This document shows, piece by piece, positions 18,066 to 26,413 of a stretch of DNA of 64,000 nucleotides. Source of the stretch: a methanogenic archaeon ISO4-H5. Lineage in GTDB: Archaea; Thermoplasmatota; Thermoplasmata; Methanomassiliicoccales; Methanomethylophilaceae. Below the pieces are notes generated by a model. The model made no database searches and was not told where the DNA came from. It worked only from the letters and a program-made list of their open reading frames with translations. Numbering within the stretch: the stretch's first letter is position 1; each line of letters begins with the position of its first letter. A program made the translations under genes and the position numbers. The stretch lies in contig CP014214.1 in the NCBI GenBank assembly GCA_001560915.1, forward strand, positions 248,001 to 312,000, read 5' to 3'.

Positions 18066-18161
18066 GGTGCTGTCAATCGCGGTATACGCTTTAATGGTTC
18101 TGGACACGGGGCTTTACCTTCAAGGCTAAAGCCTTTTTACCGATGAGGGGATTCCGTCCCG

Positions 18162-18971
18162 ATGGATATCAGGGTCCGCACCGAGCAGATCATCAACGGC
18201 CAGGTCATAACCAACCGTCAGCTGGAGGCATTATGGGCAGTCGGCAAGACCGGCAGCATGTCCGCCGCCGCCAAGATGCTCGGTGTATCTGTGCCGGTAA
18301 TCCACCGTTACGTGACCAACATCGAGGCATCCGCGGGGGAGGCAGTGACCAAATCCACTCCCATGGGAACCAAGCTCACCCCTGCCGGAAAGACGATCTC
18401 CGACATGTACATGGCCGCCGAGGCCCGCTGCAGCGACGACCGCGGTTTCACGGTTGCATGCAGTCCGGTCACCGAGGACCTGATGATGTCCGTTTTCTCA
18501 TCGCTGAAGATGACCGATGTCGAGCTCGTGGTCTCCGACGATCTGCACAACACGAGGATGATGACCGAAGGCCTCGCCGACATGATCCTCATCGACGATC
18601 CTCTCTACCTCTTCGACATAGACGAGTACGGCTATGATGCCGAAGAGATCGGATACATGGGAATGGTGTACGTCGACAAGGGTCCCTCCTTCATCCGTTA
18701 CAAGTACGGGGCGCAGAGAGTGGCCTTCATGTTCCTCGATACCCTCGGTTACGATTACACCGTGGATGCCGAGACTTATTCCCTGACGGAGATGCTCGGT
18801 TCCAACAAGAGCTTCTTCGTCGACGAGTTCCTTCTCACGAGGAAGGGTATCAAGCTGAAGAGCGCCGTGGATCCCAAGGTCCTGCGCCATGCCATCACCG
18901 CGATATACCGCTCCGAGAACAAAACCGTGATGAAACTCGTAAATGCCCTCAAATCGAGGCACATTTCCTGA
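18162..18971 (+). CDS. LysR/ModE-type transcriptional regulator with substrate-binding-like domain
   Basis: This 269-residue protein has an N-terminal winged HTH of the ModE/LysR type (TNRQLEALWAVGKTGSMSAAAKMLGVSVPVIHRYVTNIE, residues 18-52). A periplasmic-binding-protein-like domain follows (VACSPVTEDLMMSVF ... LSDMILIDDPL type). It probably senses a small anion or metabolite. It lies upstream of hdrCB in the same direction but is separated by its own promoter region, so control of hdrCB is only a guess. Confidence 0.8.
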   Translation: MDIRVRTEQIINGQVITNRQLEALWAVGKTGSMSAAAKMLGVSVPVIHRYVTNIEASAGEAVTKSTPMGTKLTPAGKTISDMYMAAEARCSDDRGFTVACSPVTEDLMMSVFSSLKMTDVELVVSDDLHNTRMMTEGLADMILIDDPLYLFDIDEYGYDAEEIGYMGMVYVDKGPSFIRYKYGAQRVAFMFLDTLGYDYTVDAETYSLTEMLGSNKSFFVDEFLLTRKGIKLKSAVDPKVLRHAITAIYRSENKTVMKLVNALKSRHIS

Positions 18972-18992
18972 GTGCTGGCCATACCCAATTTT

Positions 18993-19005
18993 AGGGTTTA
19001 CCTAA
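18993..19005 (+). promoter_or_regulatory. Upstream element AGGGTTTACCTAA before the hdrCB TATA box
   Basis: This 13-mer lies 33 bases before the TATA box TATTATATA (19038-19046) of hdrCB. A close relative, AAGGTCTACCTAA, is found 32 bases before the TATA box of the eS3 gene (23437-23449). The shared sequence and spacing suggest a binding site for an activator. Confidence 0.4.
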
Positions 19006-19079
19006 GAGGCTATATCTTCCCCCTTCTGACCGTGCTCTATTATATAGGGTGAAATTTCTTTTGAGTTCAGAGGTATACT

Positions 19080-19580
19080 ATGGAGTTCAAAAGCAACCCC
19101 GAATTTGAGCAGCAGCTCGCCGCCCTCGGCGGAGCTGACGCGAAACTCTGTTTCCAGTGCGGAACCTGTACTGCTGGATGCCCTTCCGGAAGGCGCACCT
19201 CCTACAAAGTAAGGAAGCTCGTCAGGATGGCCCAGCTCGACATGAAAGACGAGATCATCAACAGCGAGGAGCTGTGGATGTGCAGCACCTGCTACACCTG
19301 TGTAGAGAGGTGCCCCCGCCGCGTCCCCATCGTCGACATCATCATCGCACTCAGGAACATGGCAGTTGCAGAGGGACACATCAAGCCCGCTCACAAGAAG
19401 ACCGCGACCAACCTCTACCAGCTCGGTCACACTCTTGCCATCAACGACGAGATCAAGGCAACCAGGGCAAAGCTCGGACTTTCCGAGGTTCCTCCCACCG
19501 TTATGGCAAACGACAAAGCCATGGCAGACTTCAAAGCAATTCTCGATGCCGTCAAGTTCGACGCCATCGTTAAGGAGTGA
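19080..19580 (+). CDS. hdrC: CoB-CoM heterodisulfide reductase subunit C
   Basis: This 166-residue protein has two CxxCxxCxxxCP motifs, CFQCGTCTAGCP and CSTCYTCVERCP, binding two [4Fe-4S] clusters. The helical HdrC C-terminus follows. HdrC passes electrons to HdrB in the HdrABC-MvhADG complex, which reduces CoM-S-S-CoB by flavin-based electron bifurcation. The hdrB start follows after five bases with a good AAGGAG site. HdrA is not nearby, as is common in methanogens. Confidence 0.95.
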   Translation: MEFKSNPEFEQQLAALGGADAKLCFQCGTCTAGCPSGRRTSYKVRKLVRMAQLDMKDEIINSEELWMCSTCYTCVERCPRRVPIVDIIIALRNMAVAEGHIKPAHKKTATNLYQLGHTLAINDEIKATRAKLGLSEVPPTVMANDKAMADFKAILDAVKFDAIVKE

Positions 19581-19585
19581 TTTCA

Positions 19586-20431
19586 ATGGCAAAATACGCA
19601 TTCTTCCTCGGCTGTGTCGCACCCCTCAGGTACCCCGGTATCGAGAAATCCACCCGTGTCGTCTTTGACAAACTCGGAGTCGAGCTCGTCGACCTCACCG
19701 ATGCCTCCTGCTGCCCCGCACCCGGAGTCATCAAAGCATTCTCCAAGCTCACCTGGCTCGCAGCCGCAGCAAGGAACCTCGCCCTCGCAGAGAAGATGGG
19801 TCTCCCCATCATGACCATCTGCAACGGATGCTACGGATCCCTGTTCGAGGCCGCCCACGAGCTCAACAACAACGCAGAGGAGCTCGCCAAAGTCAACGAG
19901 ATCCTTGCAAAGGTCGGAATGAAGTACAACGGAACCACCAAGGTCTACCACTTCGCAGAGGTCCTCGCAAACGAGGTCGGCGTTGAGAAGATCAAGGCAG
20001 CATTCACCAAGCCCCTCGCATACAAGATCGCAGTCTTCTACGGATGCCACTTCCTGAAGCCCACTGACATCAAGGGACTTGACGACGCAGAGGCACCCCA
20101 CATCCTCGAGGACCTCGTTGAGGCCACCGGATGCCAGGCAATGCCCAGGAAGCAGCCCATGCTCTGCTGCGGATCCGGAGGAGGTCTCAAGGCCGCTTTC
20201 GGTGACGTCACCAAGGAGTTCACCAAGACCAACCTCGAGAACATGAAGGCCTCCGAGGCCCAGTTCATCGTCGACGTCTGCCCCTTCTGCCACCTGCAGT
20301 TCGACACCGCACAGAAGGAGCTCGGCTTCGAGATCCCTGTTCTCCACCTTGCACAGCTTTACGGAATCGCAATGGGAATGACCGAGGAAGAACTCGGACT
20401 CGCTCTCCACAAGGTTCCCGTCAAGCTCTGA
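19586..20431 (+). CDS. hdrB: CoB-CoM heterodisulfide reductase subunit B
   Basis: This 281-residue catalytic subunit has CCG-domain motifs in both halves: SCCPAPG with CNGCYGS, and CCGSGGGLKAAF with CPFCHLQFD. In HdrB these bind the two noncubane [4Fe-4S] clusters that cleave the heterodisulfide. The start MAKYAFFLGC at 19586 is preceded by AAGGAG at 19572. Cotranscribed with hdrC. Confidence 0.95.
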   Translation: MAKYAFFLGCVAPLRYPGIEKSTRVVFDKLGVELVDLTDASCCPAPGVIKAFSKLTWLAAAARNLALAEKMGLPIMTICNGCYGSLFEAAHELNNNAEELAKVNEILAKVGMKYNGTTKVYHFAEVLANEVGVEKIKAAFTKPLAYKIAVFYGCHFLKPTDIKGLDDAEAPHILEDLVEATGCQAMPRKQPMLCCGSGGGLKAAFGDVTKEFTKTNLENMKASEAQFIVDVCPFCHLQFDTAQKELGFEIPVLHLAQLYGIAMGMTEEELGLALHKVPVKL

Positions 20432-20453
20432 GCAAAAGGGAAATAAACTTCAA

Positions 20454-20469
20454 GGGGGCGCAAGCCCCC
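20454..20469 (+). terminator. Terminator of hdrCB
   Basis: The stem GGGGGC / GCCCCC has a GCAA tetraloop and is followed by an AT-rich tract (ATCAATATTTG), 22 bases past the hdrB stop. Confidence 0.6.
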
Positions 20470-20500
20470 ATCAATATTTGTAAAAATTATTCAGTCTGGG

Positions 20501-21781
20501 TCAGTCGAGCTGTTTCCTCAGTTCGTCTGCGAAACCGCGTGCTTCCTTAATACCGTTGGAGTAGGCCTTCTCGTACCACTCGATTGCTTTGGTCAGGTTC
20601 TTATCGGTACCGAGGCCGTATTCGTAGCACTTGGCCACATTGACGTCGGCGATATGGAATCCCCTTTCCGAAGCTTCCAAGTAGAGTTCGAAGCCCTTCT
20701 TCGGATCGTACATGTCGGAGCTCTCGGTCATGTACAGGCTTCCGAGATTGTTGATAGCGGGGGCGTATCCGGACTTGGCCGATTTGAGGCACCATTCGAG
20801 TGCTCTGCCGTAATCCTCTTCAACACCCGTACCCCCGAGATAACAGCAGCATAGGTAGAACTGGGATTCGGGGTCGTCCTGCATGGCTGCCTTGAGGAAC
20901 CATCCGAAGGCAGTTTTCTCGTCACGCGGAATTCCGAGTCCCTCATACAGCATAAGACCCAGATTCCTCATGCAGGAGATATCTCCCGCCTGTGCACCCT
21001 TGTCGAAGTTGAAGGCTGCAAGCGAATAATCCTTGTGGGCAGGGTCTTTGAGATAGCAGCTTCCAAGCCCGTAGTATGCCTCGGGGACGCCGTTGTCGGC
21101 GGACTGCTGGAACCAGTGCACTGCCTTCGTGAAATCCTTGGAAGTGCCGTTGGCATTGAAGTATGCGGCACCGAGATCGCACTGTGCAACCGCATTGCCG
21201 CTCATCGCCGCTAAAGAGAGCCATTTGAAGCCCTCTTCCGGCGAAGCTTCCACTCCGGAACCTGTGTAGTACATCATCGAGACCGCCGCCATGCATTCGT
21301 TATCGCCTTGGCGGGCACCGGTAAGATACCATTTGAAAGCCAGTTTAAGGTCGACTTCGGTACCGATTCCGTATTCACGGCAGCGTCCCAGTTTGTAGGC
21401 GGATTTGGGGTGCTTGTGGTCATGTGCCAGCATGTAATAACTGAGTGCCATATCCGGATCTTTTGTACCGTGGCTGCCGTCCTCATACATTTCACCGAGT
21501 GCAATCATGGCGTTGGCGTTGTCCAGGTCAACTGCCTTGAGGAACCAATCACTGGCTTTGTTCCAATCTAGTTCAGTTCCGAGCCCGGAACGGTACATGA
21601 TGCCGAGTGTGTACATGGCATCCGAGTTTCCCTGTTCTGCCGATTCGGAGACCCACTTGTATGCCTCTTTCAGGTCCTGTCCGACACCGTCCCCAATGAA
21701 AAAACGGATGCCGATTTCGTACTGTGCTGCGGGATCGCCCTGTTCCGCTCTGCCTTTCAGTTCTCCGAAGTCGTCAGTCAT
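20501..21781 (-). CDS. Sel1-like repeat (SLR) protein
   Basis: This 426-residue protein consists almost entirely of about eleven Sel1-type repeats of about 36 residues, such as AAQYEIGIRFFIGDG, AMYTLGIMYRSGLG, AQCDLGAAYFNANG and AINNLGSLYMTES. It has no signal peptide or membrane segment, so it is probably a cytoplasmic protein-interaction scaffold. Its promoter region coincides with the left boundary of the TnpB unit (21801-21835), so insertion there may have changed its expression. Confidence 0.88.
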   Translation of the reverse strand: MTDDFGELKGRAEQGDPAAQYEIGIRFFIGDGVGQDLKEAYKWVSESAEQGNSDAMYTLGIMYRSGLGTELDWNKASDWFLKAVDLDNANAMIALGEMYEDGSHGTKDPDMALSYYMLAHDHKHPKSAYKLGRCREYGIGTEVDLKLAFKWYLTGARQGDNECMAAVSMMYYTGSGVEASPEEGFKWLSLAAMSGNAVAQCDLGAAYFNANGTSKDFTKAVHWFQQSADNGVPEAYYGLGSCYLKDPAHKDYSLAAFNFDKGAQAGDISCMRNLGLMLYEGLGIPRDEKTAFGWFLKAAMQDDPESQFYLCCCYLGGTGVEEDYGRALEWCLKSAKSGYAPAINNLGSLYMTESSDMYDPKKGFELYLEASERGFHIADVNVAKCYEYGLGTDKNLTKAIEWYEKAYSNGIKEARGFADELRKQLD

Positions 21782-21874
21782 TGACCCTAGAACGGTATTT
21801 CCGTATTTGGATTCTATAACGAAGTGTGTGGAAATCGAGTGGCTGATTGAGTTGTCTTTTGGTCAATCAGATTT

Positions 21875-21915
21875 CAGTTTCGGTCACTTTCGGTACTTTC
21901 GGTGACCTCCCCCTG
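21875..21915 (+). repeat. TnpB left end, copy 1
   Basis: This segment reads CAGTTTCGGT, one CACTTTCGGT, then ACTTTCGGTGACCTCCCCC. It matches the reverse complement of 39811-39859, except that copy 2 has one more CACTTTCGGT decamer. A TATA-like tract (TTTATATACTCC) follows, also shared with copy 2. Confidence 0.75.
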
Positions 21916-21949
21916 TGAACTTTATATACTCCTAAACAACGTATCTAAA

Positions 21950-23218
21950 ATGATGCCGTATCGTACCGTGAAGATCCAGCTCTTCCCTAAACCCGAACAG
22001 GAGAAGAGGATGTTACTGACCCTGCATGCCTGCAGGGCCACCTACAACGATCTCAACGAGTACTGCAGGGACTGCATCGACAGGTACAGTGAATGGCGCG
22101 ACATCATGTGTACAGAGGAGTCCACGGATGCCTCGTTGTATGAAACGGATACCAACCCCCGTCCGAGATTCCCGTCGGAATTCGAATTGACCGCATTGGC
22201 AGGCGAGTTCAGGGAGATCAATCTCTGGAGGAGAGAGGCATACAGCGCAGCTGTGTGGGAGGTCGGACACAGGATACACAGGGCATACCAGCGTTGGTTC
22301 GATTCTCTGGTCGATGATTCTTCCGCAGGAAAACCCAGATTCAGGACTGATGGGAGATACGATTCATTCACATATCCTGCTTATGGGCAATATCGCTTGG
22401 ATACCCAGGGATTGTTCAAGGGAAAGAAGCCCCGTATGTTCCTCGGAGGTGTAGGCTGGGTCAGATCCTCTGACAACGGTATCATCAAGAGAGTTCCTGT
22501 AGATTGCATGAAACAGGCTGTCATCTCAAGAAAGAAGATGGGTAAGAGTAACAAATGGTACATCACGATCTTCTGCGAATGTCTCGAGATACCTGATAAC
22601 CGTACCTGGTACATGGATGCGGAAACTCCCGATCCCGTAGGACTGGATTTAGGAGCAAGGAGAGTGGCAACACTCACAGACGGCACGGTGGTGGAGAACC
22701 ACCGTACCATGAGGAAGAACGAGAAGAAACTTGCCAAAATCCAACGCAAGATATCGAAGACGGAGAAGGGTTCGGAGGAACGCAGGAAATATCTGGGTCA
22801 TATGAATCATCTCCTGAAGAGGATCGGAGACAGCAAGAATGATCTTCTGCAGAAAGCAACCAGATCGATTGTTCAGAATCGCACGAAGATCTTCGTGGAG
22901 GACCTTTCTGTAAAGAAACTGATTGAGTTACAGGACAACAAAGAAACAAGGAAACTGTTCCGCGATGCGAGCGCGGGGACATTCATGAGACTGCTCAGAT
23001 ACAAGGGGGAGGAAACCGGGTCTGAGATAGTTCCAGTGAATCCCGCCTACACGAGCAGGATCTGCACCAAATGCGGAAGGCTGAACGAGCCGTTCAGCGA
23101 AGAGACCTTCCGTTGCAGATTCTGCGGTTTCACCAAACACCGTGATGACAACGCATGCGAGAACGTACTTAGACGCGGGAGGGGGTTCGACATCCTTAGC
23201 ACGTCACCGATTGCCTGA
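21950..23218 (+). CDS. tnpB: TnpB-family RNA-guided nuclease (IS200/IS605 OrfB), copy 1
   Basis: This protein of about 422 residues has an N-terminal OrfB HTH region (YRTVKIQLFPKPEQEKRM). The RuvC catalytic residues are visible as D233 (VGLDLGARR), E317 (FVEDLS) and D399 (HRDDNACENVL), with a zinc ribbon CTKCG ... CRFCG between the last two. All catalytic residues look intact. The start MMPYRT at 21950 follows the TATA tract; longer upstream reading is non-homologous. No TnpA lies beside it. An omega-RNA would be expected to overlap the 3' end of the gene and extend downstream. Confidence 0.88.
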   Translation: MMPYRTVKIQLFPKPEQEKRMLLTLHACRATYNDLNEYCRDCIDRYSEWRDIMCTEESTDASLYETDTNPRPRFPSEFELTALAGEFREINLWRREAYSAAVWEVGHRIHRAYQRWFDSLVDDSSAGKPRFRTDGRYDSFTYPAYGQYRLDTQGLFKGKKPRMFLGGVGWVRSSDNGIIKRVPVDCMKQAVISRKKMGKSNKWYITIFCECLEIPDNRTWYMDAETPDPVGLDLGARRVATLTDGTVVENHRTMRKNEKKLAKIQRKISKTEKGSEERRKYLGHMNHLLKRIGDSKNDLLQKATRSIVQNRTKIFVEDLSVKKLIELQDNKETRKLFRDASAGTFMRLLRYKGEETGSEIVPVNPAYTSRICTKCGRLNEPFSEETFRCRFCGFTKHRDDNACENVLRRGRGFDILSTSPIA

Positions 23219-23527
23219 ATTACCGAGGCGGAAGCCGAAGTGCGAAAAAACTGTGACTGGAGTGTGGGTTCATTTCCACACACTTCGTTATAGTACCCGT
23301 ATTTGTTTCCACGCCTCTAAGCTGTATGAGAGTCTGAATCCGAATCGGGTCAGACTTAAATACTTCTGGTACCAATACAATAAGGAATAATTTATCATAT
23401 TATGATAAAAATGAATATGCTGGCTATTGATTTTTTAAGGTCTACCTAAATATTTTGTAAAATCCCTTGCAAGCAAATGCATTATATACCCCCATCAAAT
23501 CAACGAGTTCAATAAGAGGCTATCAAA
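23219..23527. other. Intergenic: TnpB right end and eS3 promoter
   Basis: The first part (to about 23293) holds the presumed TnpB right end, including GAGGCGGAAGCCGAAG and the right inverted repeat. The second part is AT-rich and carries the AAGGTCTACCTAA element (23437-23449) and a TATA box ATTATATA (23481-23488) for the eS3 gene. I see no gene. Confidence 0.6.
23437..23449 (+). promoter_or_regulatory. Upstream element AAGGTCTACCTAA before the eS3 TATA box
   Basis: It matches the hdrCB element at 18993-19005 in 11 of 13 positions and lies 32 bases upstream of the TATA box ATTATATA, against 33 bases at hdrCB. Confidence 0.4.
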
Positions 23528-24241
23528 ATGGCAGGCGACAAAGCAAAGGCAGCAGCCGGAAGGAAATCAAAGGACAAGTGGAAGATGAAGGAGTGGTACA
23601 ACGTACACGCTCCCCGCATGTTCAACGAGACCGTCATCGGAGAGACCCCCGCAGCAGACCCTGAGTTCCTCATCGGAAGGCAGTCTGAGGTCACCGTTCA
23701 GGACCTGACCGGAGACTTCTCCAAGATGCACATCAAGCTAAGGTTCAAGATCGTCGGATACGACGGACACGAGGCCAAGACCGAGCTCATAGGACACGAC
23801 CTCACCTCTGATTACGTCAGGAGGCTCACCCGCAGGAAGAAGACCAAGACCGACCACGTTGTCGATGTCAAGACCGCAGACGGATTCGTCCTCAGGCTCA
23901 AGACCATGTCCATCGCAGACAGGAGGATCCAGGCTTCCCAGGAAGAGGGAATGCGTGCCGCTATCGCAGCATACCTCACCTCCTACGCAGCTGAGAACAA
24001 GCTCGCAGACATCATCAAAGCAATCATCTCCGGTGACATGGCAAAGGACACCGCAAAGGCCTGCCACGCCATCATCCCCATCAAGAGGATCGAGATCCGC
24101 AAGTCCGAAGTCCTCGTAAGGGGAGAGGGAGAGCCCGAGTCCATCATCGAGGCCGAGGCTCCCGCCAAGGAGGAGGAACCTGCAGAGGAAGTCGTTGAGG
24201 CTCCCGCAGAGGCCCCCGCCGAGGAAGAGAAGACCGAGTGA
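23528..24241 (+). CDS. rps3ae: Ribosomal protein eS1/S3Ae
   Basis: This 237-residue small-subunit protein matches archaeal S3Ae (eS1): a basic N-terminus, KWKMKEWYNVHAPRMFNE, ETPAADPEFLIGR, and RRKKTKTDHVVDVKT. The C-terminal Glu/Ala/Pro tail (EEEPAEEVVEAPAEAP) is an acidic low-complexity extension. A strong TATA box and upstream element precede it, and a UUCG hairpin terminator follows. Confidence 0.96.
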   Translation: MAGDKAKAAAGRKSKDKWKMKEWYNVHAPRMFNETVIGETPAADPEFLIGRQSEVTVQDLTGDFSKMHIKLRFKIVGYDGHEAKTELIGHDLTSDYVRRLTRRKKTKTDHVVDVKTADGFVLRLKTMSIADRRIQASQEEGMRAAIAAYLTSYAAENKLADIIKAIISGDMAKDTAKACHAIIPIKRIEIRKSEVLVRGEGEPESIIEAEAPAKEEEPAEEVVEAPAEAPAEEEKTE

Positions 24242-24250
24242 ATCTCACAA

Positions 24251-24268
24251 TCGGGGCTTCGGCCCCGA
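24251..24268 (+). terminator. Terminator of rps3ae
   Basis: The seven-pair stem TCGGGGC / GCCCCGA has a TTCG tetraloop and starts nine bases after the stop codon. Confidence 0.6.
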
Positions 24269-24342
24269 CCTTAACAAACTTCTCGTCTTGGCCAGACGAG
24301 TAGCAATCCTTATAATGCATAAGTGGTTGCCATCTTCCAACC

Positions 24343-24451
24343 GTCGGGGTGGCTCAGCCTGGTAGAGCGTCGGACTCATAGGGTTCAGGTTAAAACTGAC
24401 CTCACCAGGGAAATCCGAAGGCCGAGGGTTCGAACCCCTCTCCCGACACCA
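24343..24451 (+). tRNA. Elongator tRNA-Met (CAT) with 32-nt intron
   Basis: The acceptor stem GTCGGGG / TCCCGAC, anticodon stem TCGGA / TCCGA, T-arm GAGGG / CCCTC with loop TTCGAAC, discriminator A and encoded CCA (24449-24451) are present. The anticodon CAT is followed by an intron at 24381-24412, the canonical 37/38 site. The absence of the three G-C pairs typical of initiators marks it as elongator; tRNA-Ile2 with a modified CAT anticodon cannot be fully excluded. Confidence 0.88.
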
Positions 24452-24516
24452 TACTTCTTCATATCACAGTTGGTCACGCGCAATGCTAATATCCCGCGCG
24501 CGCCTTTTACTTAATT

Positions 24517-25686
24517 ATGCGGCTGATCATCTACAACGGCAAGGGCGGGGTCGGAAAGACCTCCGTTTCCGCGGCGACCGCATTGAGATTGGCTAAGAAG
24601 GGACACCGCACCATCATCATGAGCGTGGATACAGCACATTCTCTGGGAGACTCCCTCGGTGTGGAGCTCGGCCCCGAAATAAGGAATGTGGCCCCCAACC
24701 TCGATGCCTTCGAACTCGACATCATCCACGAGATGAAGAACAAATGGTCCTCCATAAGGGACTACCTCTCGGCTTTCATGATGTCCCAAGGTATCGATGG
24801 CATCTCCGCGGAGGAGATGGCGATCTTCCCTGGTATGGAGATGGTGGCCGCCCTGCTGTATGTTCTGACGTTCCGCAACGAGAACACTTATGATGTGGTG
24901 GTCATGGATACCGCCCCCACTGGCGAGACCCTCAGGCTGATGAGCTTCCCTGACGTCTCCAACTGGTACATGGACAAGGCGTTCTCGATGATCAACAGGC
25001 TGATGGGTATCGCACGCTACACCATCGGCAAAGTGGTTGATTTCCCGTTACCATCCAAAGAGGTCATGCGTACTTTAGGGGAACTCAAGGATCAGATGAC
25101 CGAGGTGAAGTCCATCCTGGAAGATGGGCAGAACACCACCATCCGTCTCGTCCTCAATCCCGAACGCATGGCCATCAACGAGACCCGTCGTTCATATTCC
25201 TACATGTGTCTGTACAACAAGAACGTGGAGTGCCTGGTGATCAACAAGGTGATTCCCGAGGATGCCGACGGAGAATTCATGAAGGTCAAGCTCAGCGAGC
25301 AGAAGGAGTACATGCAGATGATCCATGATTCCTTCGAGCCCCTGAAGATGATGACCGCCCACATGCTGAGGACGGAGATGAGGGGAATCGAGAAACTGGA
25401 GATGCTGGCCGACATGATATTCGGCGATTCGGACCCTATCGAGACCTATTCGGGAGAGAGCCCCATGAAGTTCTATTCCGATTCCCCGGATACAGCCACA
25501 CTGAAAATCAAGATGCCTTTCGTGGAACAGGACCAGATAGACCTGTACAAGGGGCGCGACAACACAATCATCCTGCAGATAGGCAGTCAGAGGCGCACGG
25601 TATCCCTGCCGATGACCCTGGCCAACGCGGAACTCCTCGGAGCGGAGTTCGGCGATTCCTGCCTGTATGTCAGGTTCAAGAGGTGA
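24517..25686 (+). CDS. ArsA/Get3-family ATPase with C-terminal HSP20-like domain
   Basis: This 389-residue protein has the deviant P-loop GKGGVGKTS at residues 8-16, switch I STD-type SVDTAHSLGD, switch II VVMDTAPTGETLRLM, and the A-loop-like NKVIPED. The last ~80 residues (TATLKIKMPF ... SCLYVRFKR) form an HSP20/p23-like beta domain seen in some ArsA homologues. It may target tail-anchored membrane proteins rather than arsenite. It is first in a run with the next four genes. Confidence 0.88.
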   Translation: MRLIIYNGKGGVGKTSVSAATALRLAKKGHRTIIMSVDTAHSLGDSLGVELGPEIRNVAPNLDAFELDIIHEMKNKWSSIRDYLSAFMMSQGIDGISAEEMAIFPGMEMVAALLYVLTFRNENTYDVVVMDTAPTGETLRLMSFPDVSNWYMDKAFSMINRLMGIARYTIGKVVDFPLPSKEVMRTLGELKDQMTEVKSILEDGQNTTIRLVLNPERMAINETRRSYSYMCLYNKNVECLVINKVIPEDADGEFMKVKLSEQKEYMQMIHDSFEPLKMMTAHMLRTEMRGIEKLEMLADMIFGDSDPIETYSGESPMKFYSDSPDTATLKIKMPFVEQDQIDLYKGRDNTIILQIGSQRRTVSLPMTLANAELLGAEFGDSCLYVRFKR

Positions 25687-25690
25687 CCAT

Positions 25691-26413
25691 ATGGCCGAAG
25701 ACAAGAAGTTGGACAAAGAGACCCAGAAATTCTATGATGAGAACAAGGAGATGATCGATAGGATCCTCTCCCAGAGCAAGGCGGAATCCGAGGATTCCGA
25801 GAAGGCCTACCTTGAGGAGATGCTCCGCAGGGCCGCCTTCGAGCGCAGGATGCGCCTGGAGTACGAGGCCGAGAAAGCTCGCCGCAAGGCATTCGAGGAT
25901 GCTGACAAGGCATACTCGGATATCCGGTACGGCAGGGACCGCACCGAGGAGGCGTACGAGGAGGCCCGCGATCACTTCCGCGACTACGGACGTGCGCAGG
26001 GCGACTACTTCTTCGACCTCCTGTTCGAGGAGGCCGACCGCGCCAGGAGCAACATCGACCGTGCCCGCAGGTATGCCCGCGACCGCTACGAGGAGGAGAG
26101 GGCGAACCGTGCCGAGACCCGCGAGAGAGTGAGGCAGAGGTTCAACGAGGAGTTCGACGAATTCTTCGGTCCCTTCTCCGATACCGGATTCCAGAAGCAT
26201 CTGGTAGGTGCTGGTCTCGAACTCTGGATGGCCCTGAACGCTCTCATCAGAGCCGGACCCTTCCCTGATTCGGTAAAAGACGCCTTCACCGAGGCGGACC
26301 GCAACAAGAATGCCGAATTCTGCGTGAAGAACGAGCAGTGCGACAAGAAATCCTCCAAGCGTGCCGACGAGCCCCAGCCTATCAAGATCACCGCCAAGGG
26401 GAAGAAAGAATGA
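25691..26413 (+). CDS. Charged alpha-helical protein of unknown function
   Basis: This 240-residue protein is very rich in Arg, Glu, Lys and Asp. Residues about 15-160 look like a long helix or coiled coil (YEAEKARRKAFEDADKAYS, RARRYARDRYEEERANRAE). A short hydrophobic patch near residue 175 (LVGAGLELWMALNALI) and a basic C-terminus follow. There is no signal peptide. ATG at 25691 is four bases after the ArsA-like stop, and its own stop overlaps the AMMECR1 start. I do not recognise the family. Confidence 0.65.
   Translation: MAEDKKLDKETQKFYDENKEMIDRILSQSKAESEDSEKAYLEEMLRRAAFERRMRLEYEAEKARRKAFEDADKAYSDIRYGRDRTEEAYEEARDHFRDYGRAQGDYFFDLLFEEADRARSNIDRARRYARDRYEEERANRAETRERVRQRFNEEFDEFFGPFSDTGFQKHLVGAGLELWMALNALIRAGPFPDSVKDAFTEADRNKNAEFCVKNEQCDKKSSKRADEPQPIKITAKGKKE

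Larger units (their letters stand above)
21801..23305 (+). mobile_element. TnpB-carrying unit bounded by a 22-bp inverted repeat and a 9-bp direct repeat
   Basis: A perfect 22-bp inverted repeat lies at 21814-21835 and 23272-23293 (left copy begins CTATAACGAAGTG). Just outside it the 9-mer CCGTATTTG is repeated directly at 21801-21809 and 23297-23305. Between the repeats lie only a left end with CACTTTCGGT motifs and one tnpB gene. The layout looks like terminal inverted repeats plus a target-site duplication, which IS200/IS605-type elements normally lack. No DDE transposase is present. Confidence 0.55.

Noticed and set aside
21875-21905. CACTTTCGGT repeats as a possible CRISPR array
   Set aside because: Units are 10 bases without spacers and lie at TnpB left ends; no CRISPR array or cas gene is seen anywhere in the window.
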